Part shown: positions 23,641-34,680 of the stretch, in pieces | How positions within the stretch are numbered: the stretch's first letter is position 1 | Layout of the letters: each line of letters starts with the position of its first letter | NCBI GenBank assembly: GCA_963576565.1 | Contig: OY755044.1 | Span: forward strand, 48,875,134-48,939,133 | Direction of reading: 5' to 3' | DNA length: 64,000 nt | From: Aspidapion aeneum | Lineage: Eukaryota > Arthropoda > Insecta > Coleoptera > Brentidae | Program-made: the position numbers and the translations under genes | The notes under the pieces: model-generated | Databases searched by the model: none | The model's input: only the letters and a program-made list of their open reading frames with translations | Told to the model about the DNA's origin: nothing

Positions 23641-24580
23641 GCTTTACTTAAATTTTTGAGGTTTTTAATTTTTTTCCATGGTTTTATCGTAGTTCCCATC
23701 AGCCTTCCAAAGCTCAGCTGTCTAGCGTTTCTGAAAGTGCACAATGTTACTTTTACATGTATAGGGGAGGGAAATAAATTAAAATAGTCGTGTTTTTAAA
23801 TTTTGTCCTATAGTTTTATCATAGTTCTTATCAGTCTTCCAATGCTCAGCTCTCTAGCGTTTCTGGAAGTGGGTAATCTTACTTTTACATAACTTTACAT
23901 TTATAGGGGAGGAGAGTAAATGAAAATATTGGACTTTTTAAATTTTTTCATATAGTTTTATCATATTGTCTGTCAGTCTTAAAAAGTTCAGCTCTCTAGC
24001 GTTTCTGAAAGTGGGCAGTGTTACTTTTACATAATTTTACATTTATAGGAGAAGGAAGTAAATTAGAATTTTGGGGTGTTTTAATTTTTTTCTATAACTT
24101 TATCATAGTTACTATCGGTCTTCCAAAGCTCGGCTAGCATGTCTGGAAGTAGGCAATGTTACTTTTACTTAACTTTACATTTATAGGGGAGGGAAGTAAA
24201 TTAGAATTTTGGGGTGTTTTAATTTTTTCCTATAGTTTTATCATAGTTCCTATCAGTCTGCCAAAGCTCAACTCTCTAGCATTTCTGGAAGTGAGCTATG
24301 CTACTTTTACATAACTTTAATTGTATAGGGAAGGAGAGTAAATTAAAATTTTGGGGTTTTTTGATTTTCTCCTATAGTTTCATCATAGGTCCTATCAGTC
24401 TGCCAAAGCTCAACTCTCTAGCATTTCTGGAAGTGGGCGATGCTACTTTTACATAATATATGGGAGGGGAGTAAATTAAAATTTTGGGGTTTTATGATTT
24501 TTTCCAGGGGTTTGGTCATAATTTCTAACAGTCTGCCAAATTTCAGCTTTGTAGCATGTCAGGAAGTACAGTAGAATATT
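23641..24580 (+). repeat. Tandem array, about 7 units of 131-142 bp
   Basis: A GTTTTATCATAGTTCCTATC-like unit start recurs at about 23681, 23813, 23955, 24096, 24235, 24377 and 24508. Each unit continues with CAGTCTTCCAAAGCTCAG, CTAGCGTTTCTGGAAGT, TTACTTTTACATAACTTTA and AGGGGAGGGAAGTAAATTA. Units are diverged and the last is degraded. No gene is present. The array lies inside the 7-kb TA-flanked insert. Confidence 0.88.
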
Positions 24581-25102
24581 GATGATCTATACATGAGTGA
24601 ATGAGTGAGTCAGTGAGTGGCAATTTCGACGTTTTTTGAAATTTCGTAACTACTTTACTACTTTATGGAATTCCATGAAACTTGGAGGGGTTGTTAACTC
24701 CATGGAGATCTACGACTGTGCAAAGTTTGAGATTCGTAGCTCATTCCGAAGTAGAGTTTTAGGTATGTCAAATATCGGCTGAAATGTTTTAAGAAAAGAT
24801 GGTTACGGCGCGCGAACTTGGCGAGGCACTGCCGTGTCCTCAGATCTACTTACCTTTAAATTCAATAAACTTTGATTGCAAACAAAAAACACTTTGCCGG
24901 AACAGCTTTTGCATGATTTCTACGCGGGGTCACAAATAAAACGAAAACATAATTATGTAAGTGTGGATGTCACAGAGAGACGAATTTAAATCGAAGTATA
25001 CATACTCAACTCAGCCCAGGGCTGGCCGATTGCGGACCGGCCGTTTGCAAATATAGAATACCTACAGGGGCGCCCACTACGGGGGTAATAAGGGGCTAGT
25101 GC

Positions 25103-25480
25103 TAAGGTCACTCATCGTCAAGCAAGCTTTACAGGTAGCGAAGCCAAACTCTGATTTTATATTTTTTGGTTATAATTTTTAACATGTTTTCCTCGGTTTC
25201 GCATTGGCGGCTCGTTGTTATTTAAAAAATGTGGTTTTAACACAGTCTAAAGATCTATTTAATAATGATACAGTTTCAAGATAGTTTGCAGCATAACTTT
25301 TTTATTACTTAAATATATATAGTTTAGGTACCTTCATACTGTGTAAAACAACATCTTCAAAATAAAACAGAACCGCCAATGCGAAACCGAGAAAAACATG
25401 ACAAAAATAATAACCAAAAAATAGAAAGCTTGACGTTAGCTTCGCTTCCTATAAAGCTTGCCTTTACGATGAGTGTCCTA
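25103..25480. mobile_element. Foldback MITE, about 378 bp
   Basis: An imperfect palindrome. The left arm begins TAAGGTCACTCATCG and runs through GCAAGCTTTACAGG, GCGAAGCC and CCTCGGTTTCGCATTGGCGG. The right arm is its complement, ending CGATGAGTGTCCTA. Arms are roughly 170 bases with a short centre. Weak inverted similarity continues a few bases outside (GCTAGTGC / AGCTAGGGC). It does not encode a protein. Confidence 0.7.
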
Positions 25481-25837
25481 AGCTAGGGCACCTCCAAGAC
25501 GTAAACAGGGAGGTGCGAAGCACCCCCAAGCATAGTCACATAGAAACTGATTACTAATCGGCTTTGCTCGGTACACAAAAAATGGCCGATTTTCCAGTAA
25601 AATCTATGACTACAGTACCTAGATTTAAAAAAAAAATCTAGAGAATCTGGACTAGGTACTTACTTATGTTTAGCGAATTTTTGATAAGTTATGTAGCTCT
25701 ATACCTAGCTGGATATGTTTTATTTACTGACGCTGGCGCCACTTTGGCAGAATTAAATAAATAAATATATTAGAGGCGCAATTAGGGGGGGGGGGTTCTA
25801 TAAAATCGGTTAAGCAGTTTCTGAACTCGTTTCCTTT

Positions 25838-27690
25838 ACAGGGTGGACCAAAAAAACCTGGACATTTTTTTTATTATAACTTTTGAACTATACAATCGAT
25901 ATTAATGGGACAAACTGCACTTGCCAAAGAATTAATCAGAGTTTTGACTAATTTATCATTTTTTGTCCATCTCAAAATCCAAGATGACGGACGAAATTAA
26001 AATGTACCTTTCAAAGATGCTCGTTTATTCTTGTGTTGCGAATATGTTCTAATTATTTTTTTAAATTAGTAAGAAAGCTGCGTTCTTGCCAGGCACGACA
26101 AGGTACGATTCAGCAAAATTGGTTCAGTGGTTCTATAAAAAAATATTTTTGTTCAACCATTGTTTTGCATATTATACGATTGCTTGCCAATCATGTCTGC
26201 ATTTATTTACTTATAAATTCATTACTACTGAACCGATGTTAGTGGAAATAAACAACATCCTGGTGATAATTGATTGCTTTTTTAAGATCATGATCAAAGT
26301 TATCGCCATCTTAAATTTTAAGATGGCGGATAGAATTATTCTTGATTCTTTAAAATGGCGTGTTTATTTTATTTTCCGAAAATGTTTTAGATTTTTTTTA
26401 ATCTATGAAAAAGCACTACTTTTTCCTCACACAACGAGGTAAAAATTATTAAAATCAGTGTGGTGGTTCTCAAGATATCTATTTTTGTTTCAACCATTGT
26501 TTTAGAGATTATACGATTGTATTGCCAATCCTGTTTTAATTTTCTTATAAATTCTACCAATTTTAGTGAAACATAAAAAATCGTGGTAAGAATTGATTGC
26601 TCTTTAAAGATTATAATCGAAATTTGCCGCCATCTTAGAATTTAAGATGTCGGACAGAAATTGCCAGTGCAATCGCATAACTGGTAAAACAATTGTACAA
26701 AATCAGATTTTGTGAGAACCACTTCGCCGATTTTATTAAATTGTACTTTATTAAGCGGGAGAAAAGTAGTACTTTCCAATAAATTAATAAAAAAAACTAA
26801 AAGATTTTCGAAAAATAAGAATAAAAGTGCCTCTTTGAAGGATCAAGTATGGCTCTGTCCAACATCTTAACTTTTAGGATGGCGGCAAATTTCGATTATA
26901 ACCTTGAAAGAACAATCAATTCTCACCATAATTTTTCTTATTTCTCTAAAATCGGTTTGGTAATAATGATTTATAAGGAAATGAATGCAGACAGGGTTGG
27001 CAATGCAATCGTATAATCTGTAACACAATGACGAAAACAGAAATAGGTTTTTTGAAACCAATACGCCGATTTTGCTAATTTCTACCTTGTTGTGCGCGGG
27101 AAAAAAGTGCTTTTCTATAAATTAAAAAAAGAATCTAAAATATTTCCATAAAATAAGAATAAACCCACCATTTTTAAGAATCAAGTATGATTCTGTCCGC
27201 CATCTTAAATTTTAAGATGGCGATAAATTTTGATCATGATCTTTAAAAAACAATCAATTCTCACCAGGATGTTTTTTATTTCATCAAAGTCAAAGGTTCA
27301 GTAGTAATAAATTTGTAAGGAAATAAATGCAGACATGATTGGCAAGGCAATCGTATAATTTTCAAAACAATGGTTGAAACAAAAATATTTTTTTTTAGAA
27401 CCATCAAACCGATTTTGCTGATTCATACCTTGTGCGTGGCAAGAACGCAGCTTTTCTACTAATTTAAAAAAATAATTCAAACGTGTTTGCAACATAAGAA
27501 TAAACCAGCATCTTTAAAGGGTACATTTTAATATTGTCCGCCATCTTGGATTTTGAGATCGCTGACAAATAATTATAATTAGTCAAAACTTTGATTAATT
27601 CTCTGCCAAGCGCAGTTTGTCCCATTAATAGTTCAAAAGTTATAACTTTTGAAAAAAAATTGTGCGGTTTTTTTTTGGCCCACCCGGTAT
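25838..27690. mobile_element. Large foldback element, about 1.85 kb
   Basis: The left end CAGGGTGGACCAAAAAAACC is matched on the opposite strand at the right end (CCGGGTGGGCCAAAAAAAAACC). The complementarity continues inward for roughly 800 bases per arm, for example TTAATGGGACAAACTGC and AAAATCCAAGATG(A/G)CGGAC. Each arm is built from diverged repeats about 340 bases apart: AACCATTGTTTTGCATATTATACGATTG at 26155 recurs in altered form at about 26498. A recurring CCATCTTA(A)NTTTAAGATGGCGG motif forms local hairpins. No transposase is visible. Confidence 0.7.
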
Positions 27691-28475
27691 ATACGTATTG
27701 GTTGATTTATAATAATTCTAATTTAATTCAGCAGATTTGTTTTTGTAAAAAATCACTGAATAGAGGTAAAAATATACTATATAAATCAGTACGTTTTGAC
27801 GTAGCTAGATTAAAATTTAGCGCTCTTTTTACTCATCTGACTTTAACGACGTGGTAAAAAGGAGGACGGAGATAGCAATTCACAAATAGTATTAAGTCCC
27901 TATCCAAGTCCGTTAGTTAATTCACTTTTGCTCTGAGGTACATGAAGGAATATTTATTTATATTTTATATTTATGTTCCCAATAAGCTAGCTAACATTAT
28001 TTATTATGCTAACATTTTTAAATATTTTTACAAAGATGCAAGTCAAGTGCATCGCTGGACCACATAGCAACAGCCGCCCCAAAATAAAAAATAAACCAAA
28101 TTTAATTAATAAAATAGGCATAATGCAAGGTTGTCGCTTTGACGGATGTTACAAGTGCGTGCAATTACGATGAAAATATACATTGGATGTCACAGAGTGA
28201 TGAATATCAATTGGATCAATTCTTGAATATACTCGCGCCAATATACACGGAAATTTTGGCGTCAAAATTTTTTAAAAATTTTGCTGTATTCTTCATCAGA
28301 CTCATGGTATGCTATGACATCCATTTAATTTAGGTACACCCGGGCCCTCCCCATCAGGACTGTACCAAAAACATGGAAAAACGTTGTGACATCCGAATTT
28401 GGATGTCACGGCGTCGAAGGATGTCACAAGATATCTAAAATTTTTACGCCTGGATGTCACAACGATCAGCGGATA

Positions 28476-28514
<39 letters not shown>

Positions 28515-28516
<2 letters not shown>

Positions 28517-29300
28517 ATGGCATTTTTTCATTAAATACAAAAGGCGAAATATGTCCTTTTTCTGATGATACTGTGGTTAAGTATACCGCAGAAACATGAC
28601 AAGAACTAAAAAGAACTGTAGAAAATGATTTCCCAAAAATTAAAAAATGGTGTGATCTCATGAAATTATCTATCAATTTTAAGAAAACTAAATTTTTGGC
28701 TTTTTGTTGCGATAAAAGAAGAAAACCACCATTTTATGAACTCACCATTAGCGGCCCTTCAAGTATATTCAAAATAAAAAGAGTAAATAGTATAAAATTC
28801 TTAGGGGTTGAAATTGACATGTACATGAAGTGGAATTATCACATAAAAAACACCATTACGAAGCTCAGGTCAATCATTTATTCTTAGTTATAAACAGTTA
28901 AAAATGGTTTACTTCGCCTTGATAGATAGTATACTACAATATGGAATATCAGGTTGGGGAGGAGCCTATAATTGCTATATAAAAAACTTGGAAATAACAC
29001 AAAAAATATTTTTAAAAATTATGCTAAACAAAAACCGATTTTTCCCAAGTGACACCTTGTATAAAGAGAGTGAAATCATGGACCTAAGGCAAAGCTATAT
29101 TAACAAAATAATTATATTACAACATAAAAACAAAGAAACTCTACCACAAATACAACACAGATATCCCACTAGACACAAACTGGAAAGAACAATACAAACA
29201 CCAAAAGCTATAAGAAAAAATGGTCAGAGAAGTTTTAGTTATAATGTCCCTAGAGCCTATAGCCTGTTACATAATAACCTAAAAACAATGCAAAATTAAA
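28515..29300 (+). pseudogene. Non-LTR reverse transcriptase, C-terminal part
   Basis: Continues the domain cut at 21482. It starts INGIFSLNTKGEICPF and has a catalytic block FSDDT (YADDT in related elements), which may reflect decay. A WCDLMKLSINFKKTKFLAF block and INSIKFLG-like segment follow at 28660-28887, up to a TAG. Frames at 28904-29299 carry LIDSILQYGISGWGGAY, a RYPTRHKLE block and the final YSLLHNNLKTMQN tail. Frame breaks lie near 28600 and 28890. Confidence 0.85.
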
Positions 29301-29682
29301 AAAAAATTAAAAAAGCCATAAAAAATTGGATTCTCACAGACAAGATCCTTTTTTAAAAATATGTTCAGTTAAATTATAGAGTAACCTGTAAATTGAAAGA
29401 AGATGTAATGTTGCTCCACTTTATTGTACTTATATTGGTATACATTTAAGTTGTAAATACTTGGGTGGGTAAAAAAAACCAAGAAAAAAGAATCAATAAT
29501 TTACTTTTTTATTTTTTCTCAAAAATTATTTTTTATAAACTTAAAAAACAGACTAAAAAAAAATTTGTAATTAAGGAAAAACTAAAGACAAGCTGCAACA
29601 GTGCATTCAGTGGGGAATTTTTTATTTTTCGCCATCTATGTAAATTTTTTAAGGATTTTTGGGAAATAAGTTTAATTATGTA
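29301..29682 (+). other. 3' tail of the non-LTR element and AT-rich DNA
   Basis: An A-rich 3' untranslated-like stretch (multiple runs of A, then T-rich sequence) up to the junction with Gypsy integrase at 29683. A 90-residue frame at 29465-29737 crosses the junction and is not a gene. Confidence 0.5.
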
Positions 29683-30539
29683 TCTGTTTGATGCTCATCA
29701 ACTACTTTGCAAAGATGTTCTTCTATTGTTTTATTAAATCTTTCAACCTTACCATCTGACTGCGGATGTAAAGCAGTAGTTCGTGTTTTATGTATTCCTA
29801 AAAGGTCACAGAGATTCTGGAAAAGCTTTGATGTAAAGTTCCTCCCTTGATCTGAATGTAGTTCCAAAGGAATGCCAAATCTGCTGAAAACATCATTTAC
29901 CAGAACTTCTGCAACTGTAGGGGCCTCTTGGTTAGGCAAAGCAAAAACTTCTGGCCATTTACTAAAGTAATCCAGGACAACAAGGATGTATTTGTTGCCC
30001 TTTTTAGTTTCTGGAAATGGTCCGGCTACATCAATAGCAATGCGTTCAAATGGCAGGCCCACGTTATATTGTTTCATTTGACCTCTGGACCTTGTTTTGG
30101 GCCCTTGGCTGGCTGCACAAGTCGAACATCGGCGGCACCAATTCTTTACATCTTGGAAATAATTGACCCAATAAAATCGGTTTCTAATTTTGTCCATGGT
30201 TTTATTTATACCTAGGTGCGCGCCTGATTTTCCACCGTGGCATTCGGCCATTATATGATTTACCATGCTTCTAGGAACTACTACTTGATTAATCACAGTA
30301 AGACCATCGGCACTTTCCCAGTCACGTTTGAATAAGGTTTCTTCTACTATCAGTGAATCACATTGTGCCCACAGTGATTTGTATATCATCCCTTGATTTG
30401 CGATATCTTGCCATGATGGTCGTAGCTTGTTCACTCCTTTTAATCGCAAAATAGGTCCTACATCTTTGTCGTCAAGTTGTGTGGTTCTAATTGAAGCCGA
30501 CATCCATTCTTCATCTGGTTCTAACTTTATCTGATGCAC
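29683..30539 (-). pseudogene. Gypsy copy 2 integrase, main part
   Basis: Minus-strand frame of about 285 residues carrying the HHCC zinc domain (HGGKSGAHLGI...CRRCSTCA) and the catalytic core: IDVAGPFPETKKG, HSDQGRNF and SDGKVERFNK give D, D and E. It ends at the insertion edge directly after a DEHQTD segment, which is followed in copy 1 by the residues encoded at 17353 and leftward here. The frame upstream is continuous with an RNase H tail after a lesion near 30540-30680. Confidence 0.9.
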
Positions 30540-31640
30540 GTAGGTAATTCTTTCTTTCTGGTCAATTCTCCTGCAATGTTTACAATCTTCAGGGCACCTT
30601 TCCCGCTCGGTGCTTAATTTGATAATGGTATTATTGTTTCATTTTCATGAGCCACTGTAACGCAGCATGATCCGTTCTAATCAGCAACTCTTGTCCGTAG
30701 AGATACTTGTGAAAGTGCCTACGGATTTATTGATGGCTAGGAGCTCCTTTCTGGTAACACAATAATTTTTCTCTGGTTTGGATAGCTTCTTGCTGAAAAA
30801 TTCGATGACCCGTTCTTCTCCATCTTGTACTTGGGAGAGTACTGCTCCTATGCCATCGTTGCTCGCATCAGTATCTAATATGAATTTTCCTTTTGGAATG
30901 GGATATGCAAGAATCGGACTAGAACATAATGCTGCTTTTAGTCTTCTAAATGCTTGGTTACATTCGGTATTCCATTTGTAAGAAGCTTTATCTTCTGTAA
31001 GTCTATTTAATGCAGACGCTATTTTGGCGAATCCTTCTACAAATCGTCTGTAGTATGTACACAGACCCAAAAAGCTTCTTAATTCATGTTTGTCACGAGG
31101 TTGAGGCCATTCTTTTATTGCTTGTAACTTCTTTTCGTCGGTATGGATGCCTTCTCGGGAAACGACGTGACCCAGGAACTCAACTTTTTCATGGAATAGA
31201 AAACATTTCTTTGAGTTTAATTTAAGATTTGCGTTCCTGATTCTTGAAAATACTTCTCGTAAATTGTCTAGGTGATCCTGAAATGATTTTCCCATTACTA
31301 TGACATCATCCAATTAGACTAAGCAGGTTTTCCAAGTAAATCCTCGTAGAACGACTTCTATTAGTCTTTCAAATGTAGCTGGGGCATTGCATAGGCCAAA
31401 TGGCATCACATTAAACTGATAAAGTCCACTTACAGCAGAGAATGCTGCCTTCTCTTTATCTCTTTCAAAGATTCCTACTTGCCAATAGCCACTTTTCAGG
31501 TCAAGAGTAGAAAACAAATACGATCCTGTCAACGTTGTTAATGTGTCGTCTATTCTTGGCAGTGGGTAACTATATTTCTTGGTCACATGGTTAAGTGTCC
31601 TGTAGTCGACAAAAAAATATAGTACTTCCATCCTTTTTAG
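30540..31640 (-). pseudogene. Gypsy copy 2 reverse transcriptase and RNase H
   Basis: Two minus-strand frames. The one at 31314-31631 holds the palm (FVDYRTLNHVTKK, STLDLKSGYWQV, QFNVMPFGLCNAPATFERL) and ends just before the catalytic YLDD. Plus-strand bases 31307-31322 show a stop at that point (LV*LDD). The frame at 30681-31313 continues with DDVIVMGKSFQDHLDNL, the thumb and the RNase H start FILDTDASNDGIGAV. Lesions near 30680 and 31625 break the ends. At 31641 an RTE-like element interrupts the gene, and it resumes at 33684. Confidence 0.88.
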
Positions 31641-33647
31641 AACGAAAAACTTAATACAAGTTCAGGTGAAACCCCAGATGAGGAATACGAATGTATTACA
31701 TTAAGCATCCACCAAGCTGCAAAAGAAGCACTAGGATTAGTGGAAGAAACTTCTAAAAGAAGAAAACCATACTGGTGGGATGCTGAGATTGAGAGAGAAA
31801 TAGAGGAAAAAAGGAAATTATATCACACCTACTTATCCCAAAAGACAGATAGAAGCAGACAAGAATACAAAATCGCGCAATCAAAGGTGAGAAGAATGAT
31901 CAGTGATAAGAAAAATCATTCGTGGAGGCAAAAGTGTCAGAAAATAGATTCTTACTTAGGAGGTAGGAGAAGTACCGAAAGCTGAAAAACTATAAGATCG
32001 ATTAAAAAAGAAACATGCAGAGATATCATTTCACCAATACCAGACAAAGAATGGGATGAGCATTTTAAAAAACTTTTAACTGAAGATAGAGCAGAATTCA
32101 AGGAAGACGCAAGAGACAATATAATTAGAACGATGGGATCTCCAGTACCCCTCACAATCTCTGAGGTCAAAAACGTGTGCACAACCTTAAAAAGCGGTAA
32201 ATCTGCCGGACCCGGAAATATCCCAGCCGAACTTATTAAATATGGCACTGAAGAACTGTTTTGGAGATTACGGAATCTTTTCCAAAAATATTTAAATGGA
32301 ACTGTAGTCCCAACTGAGTGGAAAACGTCATATATATCCACAATACACAAAAAAGGAAGGAAAGATATATGTGACAATTATAGAGGTATATCTATGACTA
32401 GTACGCTAAGCAGAATATACGGTAAAATAATAAGAAATAAAGTAGAGAGCGAATATAAAGACATGGAGGCAGAAGAACAAGCTGGTTTCAGGGCGGGTAG
32501 ATCGACTTCAGATCATCTCTTTTGTATAACCCAAGTTATTGAAAAGAAAATGGCATACGGTCAAGAGCTGCATCTGCTTTACGTGAATTTGCAGAAGGCA
32601 TATGATAGTATACCACTAAATCTACTTTGGAAAGCGTTGGAAAACACAAACATAAGCGTACAACTAATTAAGGCCATCCAAGAGTTATACCGCAATAGTA
32701 AGGCAAAAGTTAAAATAAAAGCAAAACTAACCAAAGGCTTTCAAGTAAATAAAGGTCTTAAACAAGGTTGCTGTATCTCGCCTACGCTCTTCAAGATATA
32801 CTTGGAACAAGTCCTTAAAGTATGGAAGAGAAAATGCCAAAACATGGGAATTCCGTTGGACGAAACCACCTTGTATACTTTATGTTTCGCCGATGATCAG
32901 ATAGTAGTGGCTCAGGATTATGACGACCTCGAATATATGACACGAAAACTAATAGAAGAGTACAATAAGTGGGGACTAGAGGTTAATCTCAATAAGACAG
33001 AGTATATGTGTATCGGTGGAATGAAACAGGATCTAATCTTAAATACCGGGCAGCGAATTCACTCCTGTGATGAGTATAAATACTTAGGTCTAAAAATTAC
33101 AGCTGACGGAACACTAGACAAAGCTATAAAAGATCGAAACGTACAAGGAAGAAAAGCAATAACTTTATTAAATGGAATAATTTGGGACTAAAGTATATCA
33201 AAACATAACAAAAAGCTTATATATAACACCATTATAAAAAGTATTATTACATACGGCTCAGAAGTATGGCCAATCAAGGATAGAACAGAAAAAATGCTTT
33301 CCGCTACGGAGATGGACTATTGGAGAAGAGCAGCAGGGAAATCAAAAAGAGAAAGAGTTACAAATCAAAGAATAAGAGAAATTATGACAGTAGGTGAACG
33401 TACTTTAGTGGATGATATAAGAACAAAACAACTGGTGTGGTACGGACATGTACAAAGAATGAATGACGAAAGACTACCTAAACAAATACTACAATGGAAA
33501 CCAACTGGCCGAAGAAAACGAGGACGGCCAAGGAGAAGCTGGAGAGAAGGAATAGACCGTGAAATAAGAATAAGAGGCCTAGATGATGAATTATGGGCAA
33601 ACAGAAACGAGTGGAGATTGGGTATCGGAAGACGTAGAACGTTGTGA
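31641..33647 (+). pseudogene. RTE-like reverse transcriptase, two stop codons
   Basis: From the truncation point the frame runs through a linker (PYWWDAEIEREIEEKRKLY), reaches a TGA at about 31983, then continues via KEWDEHFKKLLTED. The reverse transcriptase (32133-33191) has LKSGKSAGPGNIPAELIKYG, EWKTSYISTIHKKG, EEQAGFRAGRSTSDHLF, LYVNLQKAYDSIPLNLLW (first catalytic position is Asn), KQGCCISPTLFKIYLE and FADDQIVVA, then a TAA at 33189. The tail (33294-33647) holds EMDYWRRAAGKSKRERV, TKQLVWYGHVQRM and a basic GRRKRGRPRRSW end. The D-to-N change and two stops would inactivate it. Confidence 0.9.
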
Positions 33648-33672
33648 AACCGATAAATATATATATATATAT
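31641..33672 (+). mobile_element. RTE-like non-LTR element with 11-bp TSD and (AT)n tail
   Basis: A 5'-truncated element inserted into Gypsy copy 2. Target duplication ATCCTTTTTAG is found at 31630-31640 and 33673-33683. It ends in a short (AT)n run directly after the stop codon of its ORF, as RTE-type elements often do. Coding sequence starts at its first base. It is much better preserved than the relative at 7540-16098. Confidence 0.9.
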
Positions 33673-33683
33673 ATCCTTTTTAG

Positions 33684-34680
33684 TGACCAACACCACAGAT
33701 GACCAAGGACTTGATGACTATTCAATAACACCGTCACTGAGCATTTTATTAATAAGATTGTTCTTCTTCTTGTTTGGCCATTGGCAGTCTTCTTGGGGGC
33801 TGTCTTATTGGTTGTGCATCGCCAGTATTGATGGAATGTTGAATAAGGTTTGTGCGTCCCGAACTACTCTTAGTGTCGAAGAAATTACTTTGTTCTTCTA
33901 TAAACTCTCTCGCTTTACGAAATTCTTCTGGAGTGAGATGTTGCCAAGTTGACTGAAATTGCTGAAGTACCTCCATTGGTAACTTGCTTTTATCCTCGGA
34001 AGTTGGCTCTTTACATCTTGTCACTTTCTGGACTGGTTCAAATAATGCTACCACCTCCCCCTTATTAATTTTGACACTATTTGGGAAAATATTGGCGACT
34101 CTAATCGGGAAATCTTTATCGGTTTTAACTAGTGACTTTGCAACGAGGTAGGTGTTGGGTGTGTTCTGTTGGCTTATGAGTCCGAGGCAGCTTGATGTGT
34201 TACTTTCTAGCCTCCCAAAAATTATGGTCTCACTGTTACCAACCAGTCATACTGCCACCACCTTAATTGGTTCTTTATTGATGTGACTATTTGATAAAAT
34301 GAACTCTTCATTCCCAAATCTTAGGGTATTAAGTTTATTATCAAACGCACATCCATGTTTACTTATCAAGTCCATTCCCAAAATAAATTCATCTTCTATT
34401 TCTGCAACTAATACAATGTGGCGAATCTTCAACCTTCCCCGCTGTAGGTCTATATCTGTCTGCGCCAACACGTCGGCGGATTCTCCAATCACAGTCTTAA
34501 GTGTTATTTTCTTTTCTGTAGGTCTAATTTTATATCTCGTTGCAATTTTGAAATTAAATAATGATATGGCTGCACCAGTGTCTACTGTTATATTAACTTT
34601 TCTTCCATTAATTAGTCCGTCGATGTTAAGACTGTCAGTAGTAGGTTTTAAGCTCTTGATTTAATAAATTTGTGGGGGCT
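33684..34680 (-). pseudogene. Gypsy copy 2 protease and start of reverse transcriptase
   Basis: Minus-strand frames matching 11330-12310 of copy 1. 34247-34492 encodes the distal retropepsin half (ESADVLAQTDIDLQRGRL...LGMDLISKHGC). Around 34560-34600 the active site region VDTGAAISLF is readable in another frame. 33749-34054 is the link to the reverse transcriptase (ALFEPVQKVTRC). The gene then meets the RTE-like insertion. Several frame breaks. Confidence 0.8.

Larger units (their letters stand above)
21503..28478. mobile_element. 7-kb insert between (TA)n runs, with GTGACATCC subterminal motifs
   Basis: This block splits the reverse transcriptase within an ATATATAT stretch and is bounded on both sides by TA runs (21483-21502 and 28479-28514). 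The ends form an imperfect inverted repeat: CGACCGTTGT...GTGACATCC at the left, and GATCGTTGTGACATCC when the right end is read on the minus strand. GTGACATCC or its complement occurs exactly at 21521, 21739, 21819, 21867, 24965, 28184, 28386, 28401, 28419 and 28452, with several one-base variants near both ends. No transposase frame is visible. The interior holds tandem arrays, MITE-like palindromes and a large foldback. A non-autonomous TA-targeting DNA element is one possibility. Confidence 0.6.
17354..29682 (+). mobile_element. Composite 12.3-kb insertion: APE-type non-LTR element with nested elements
   Basis: This block interrupts the Gypsy integrase with no target-site duplication and no loss of target bases. 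In order it contains an ORF1-like C terminus (17360-17683), the N terminus of an endonuclease (about 17960-18140), unrelated repeat DNA (18140-20330), the linker and first part of a reverse transcriptase (20330-21482), a 7-kb insert (about 21503-28478), and the rest of the reverse transcriptase with its 3' end (28515-29682). All the coding parts read on the plus strand in the order expected for one non-LTR element, so I treat them as one 5'-truncated copy. Confidence 0.75.
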
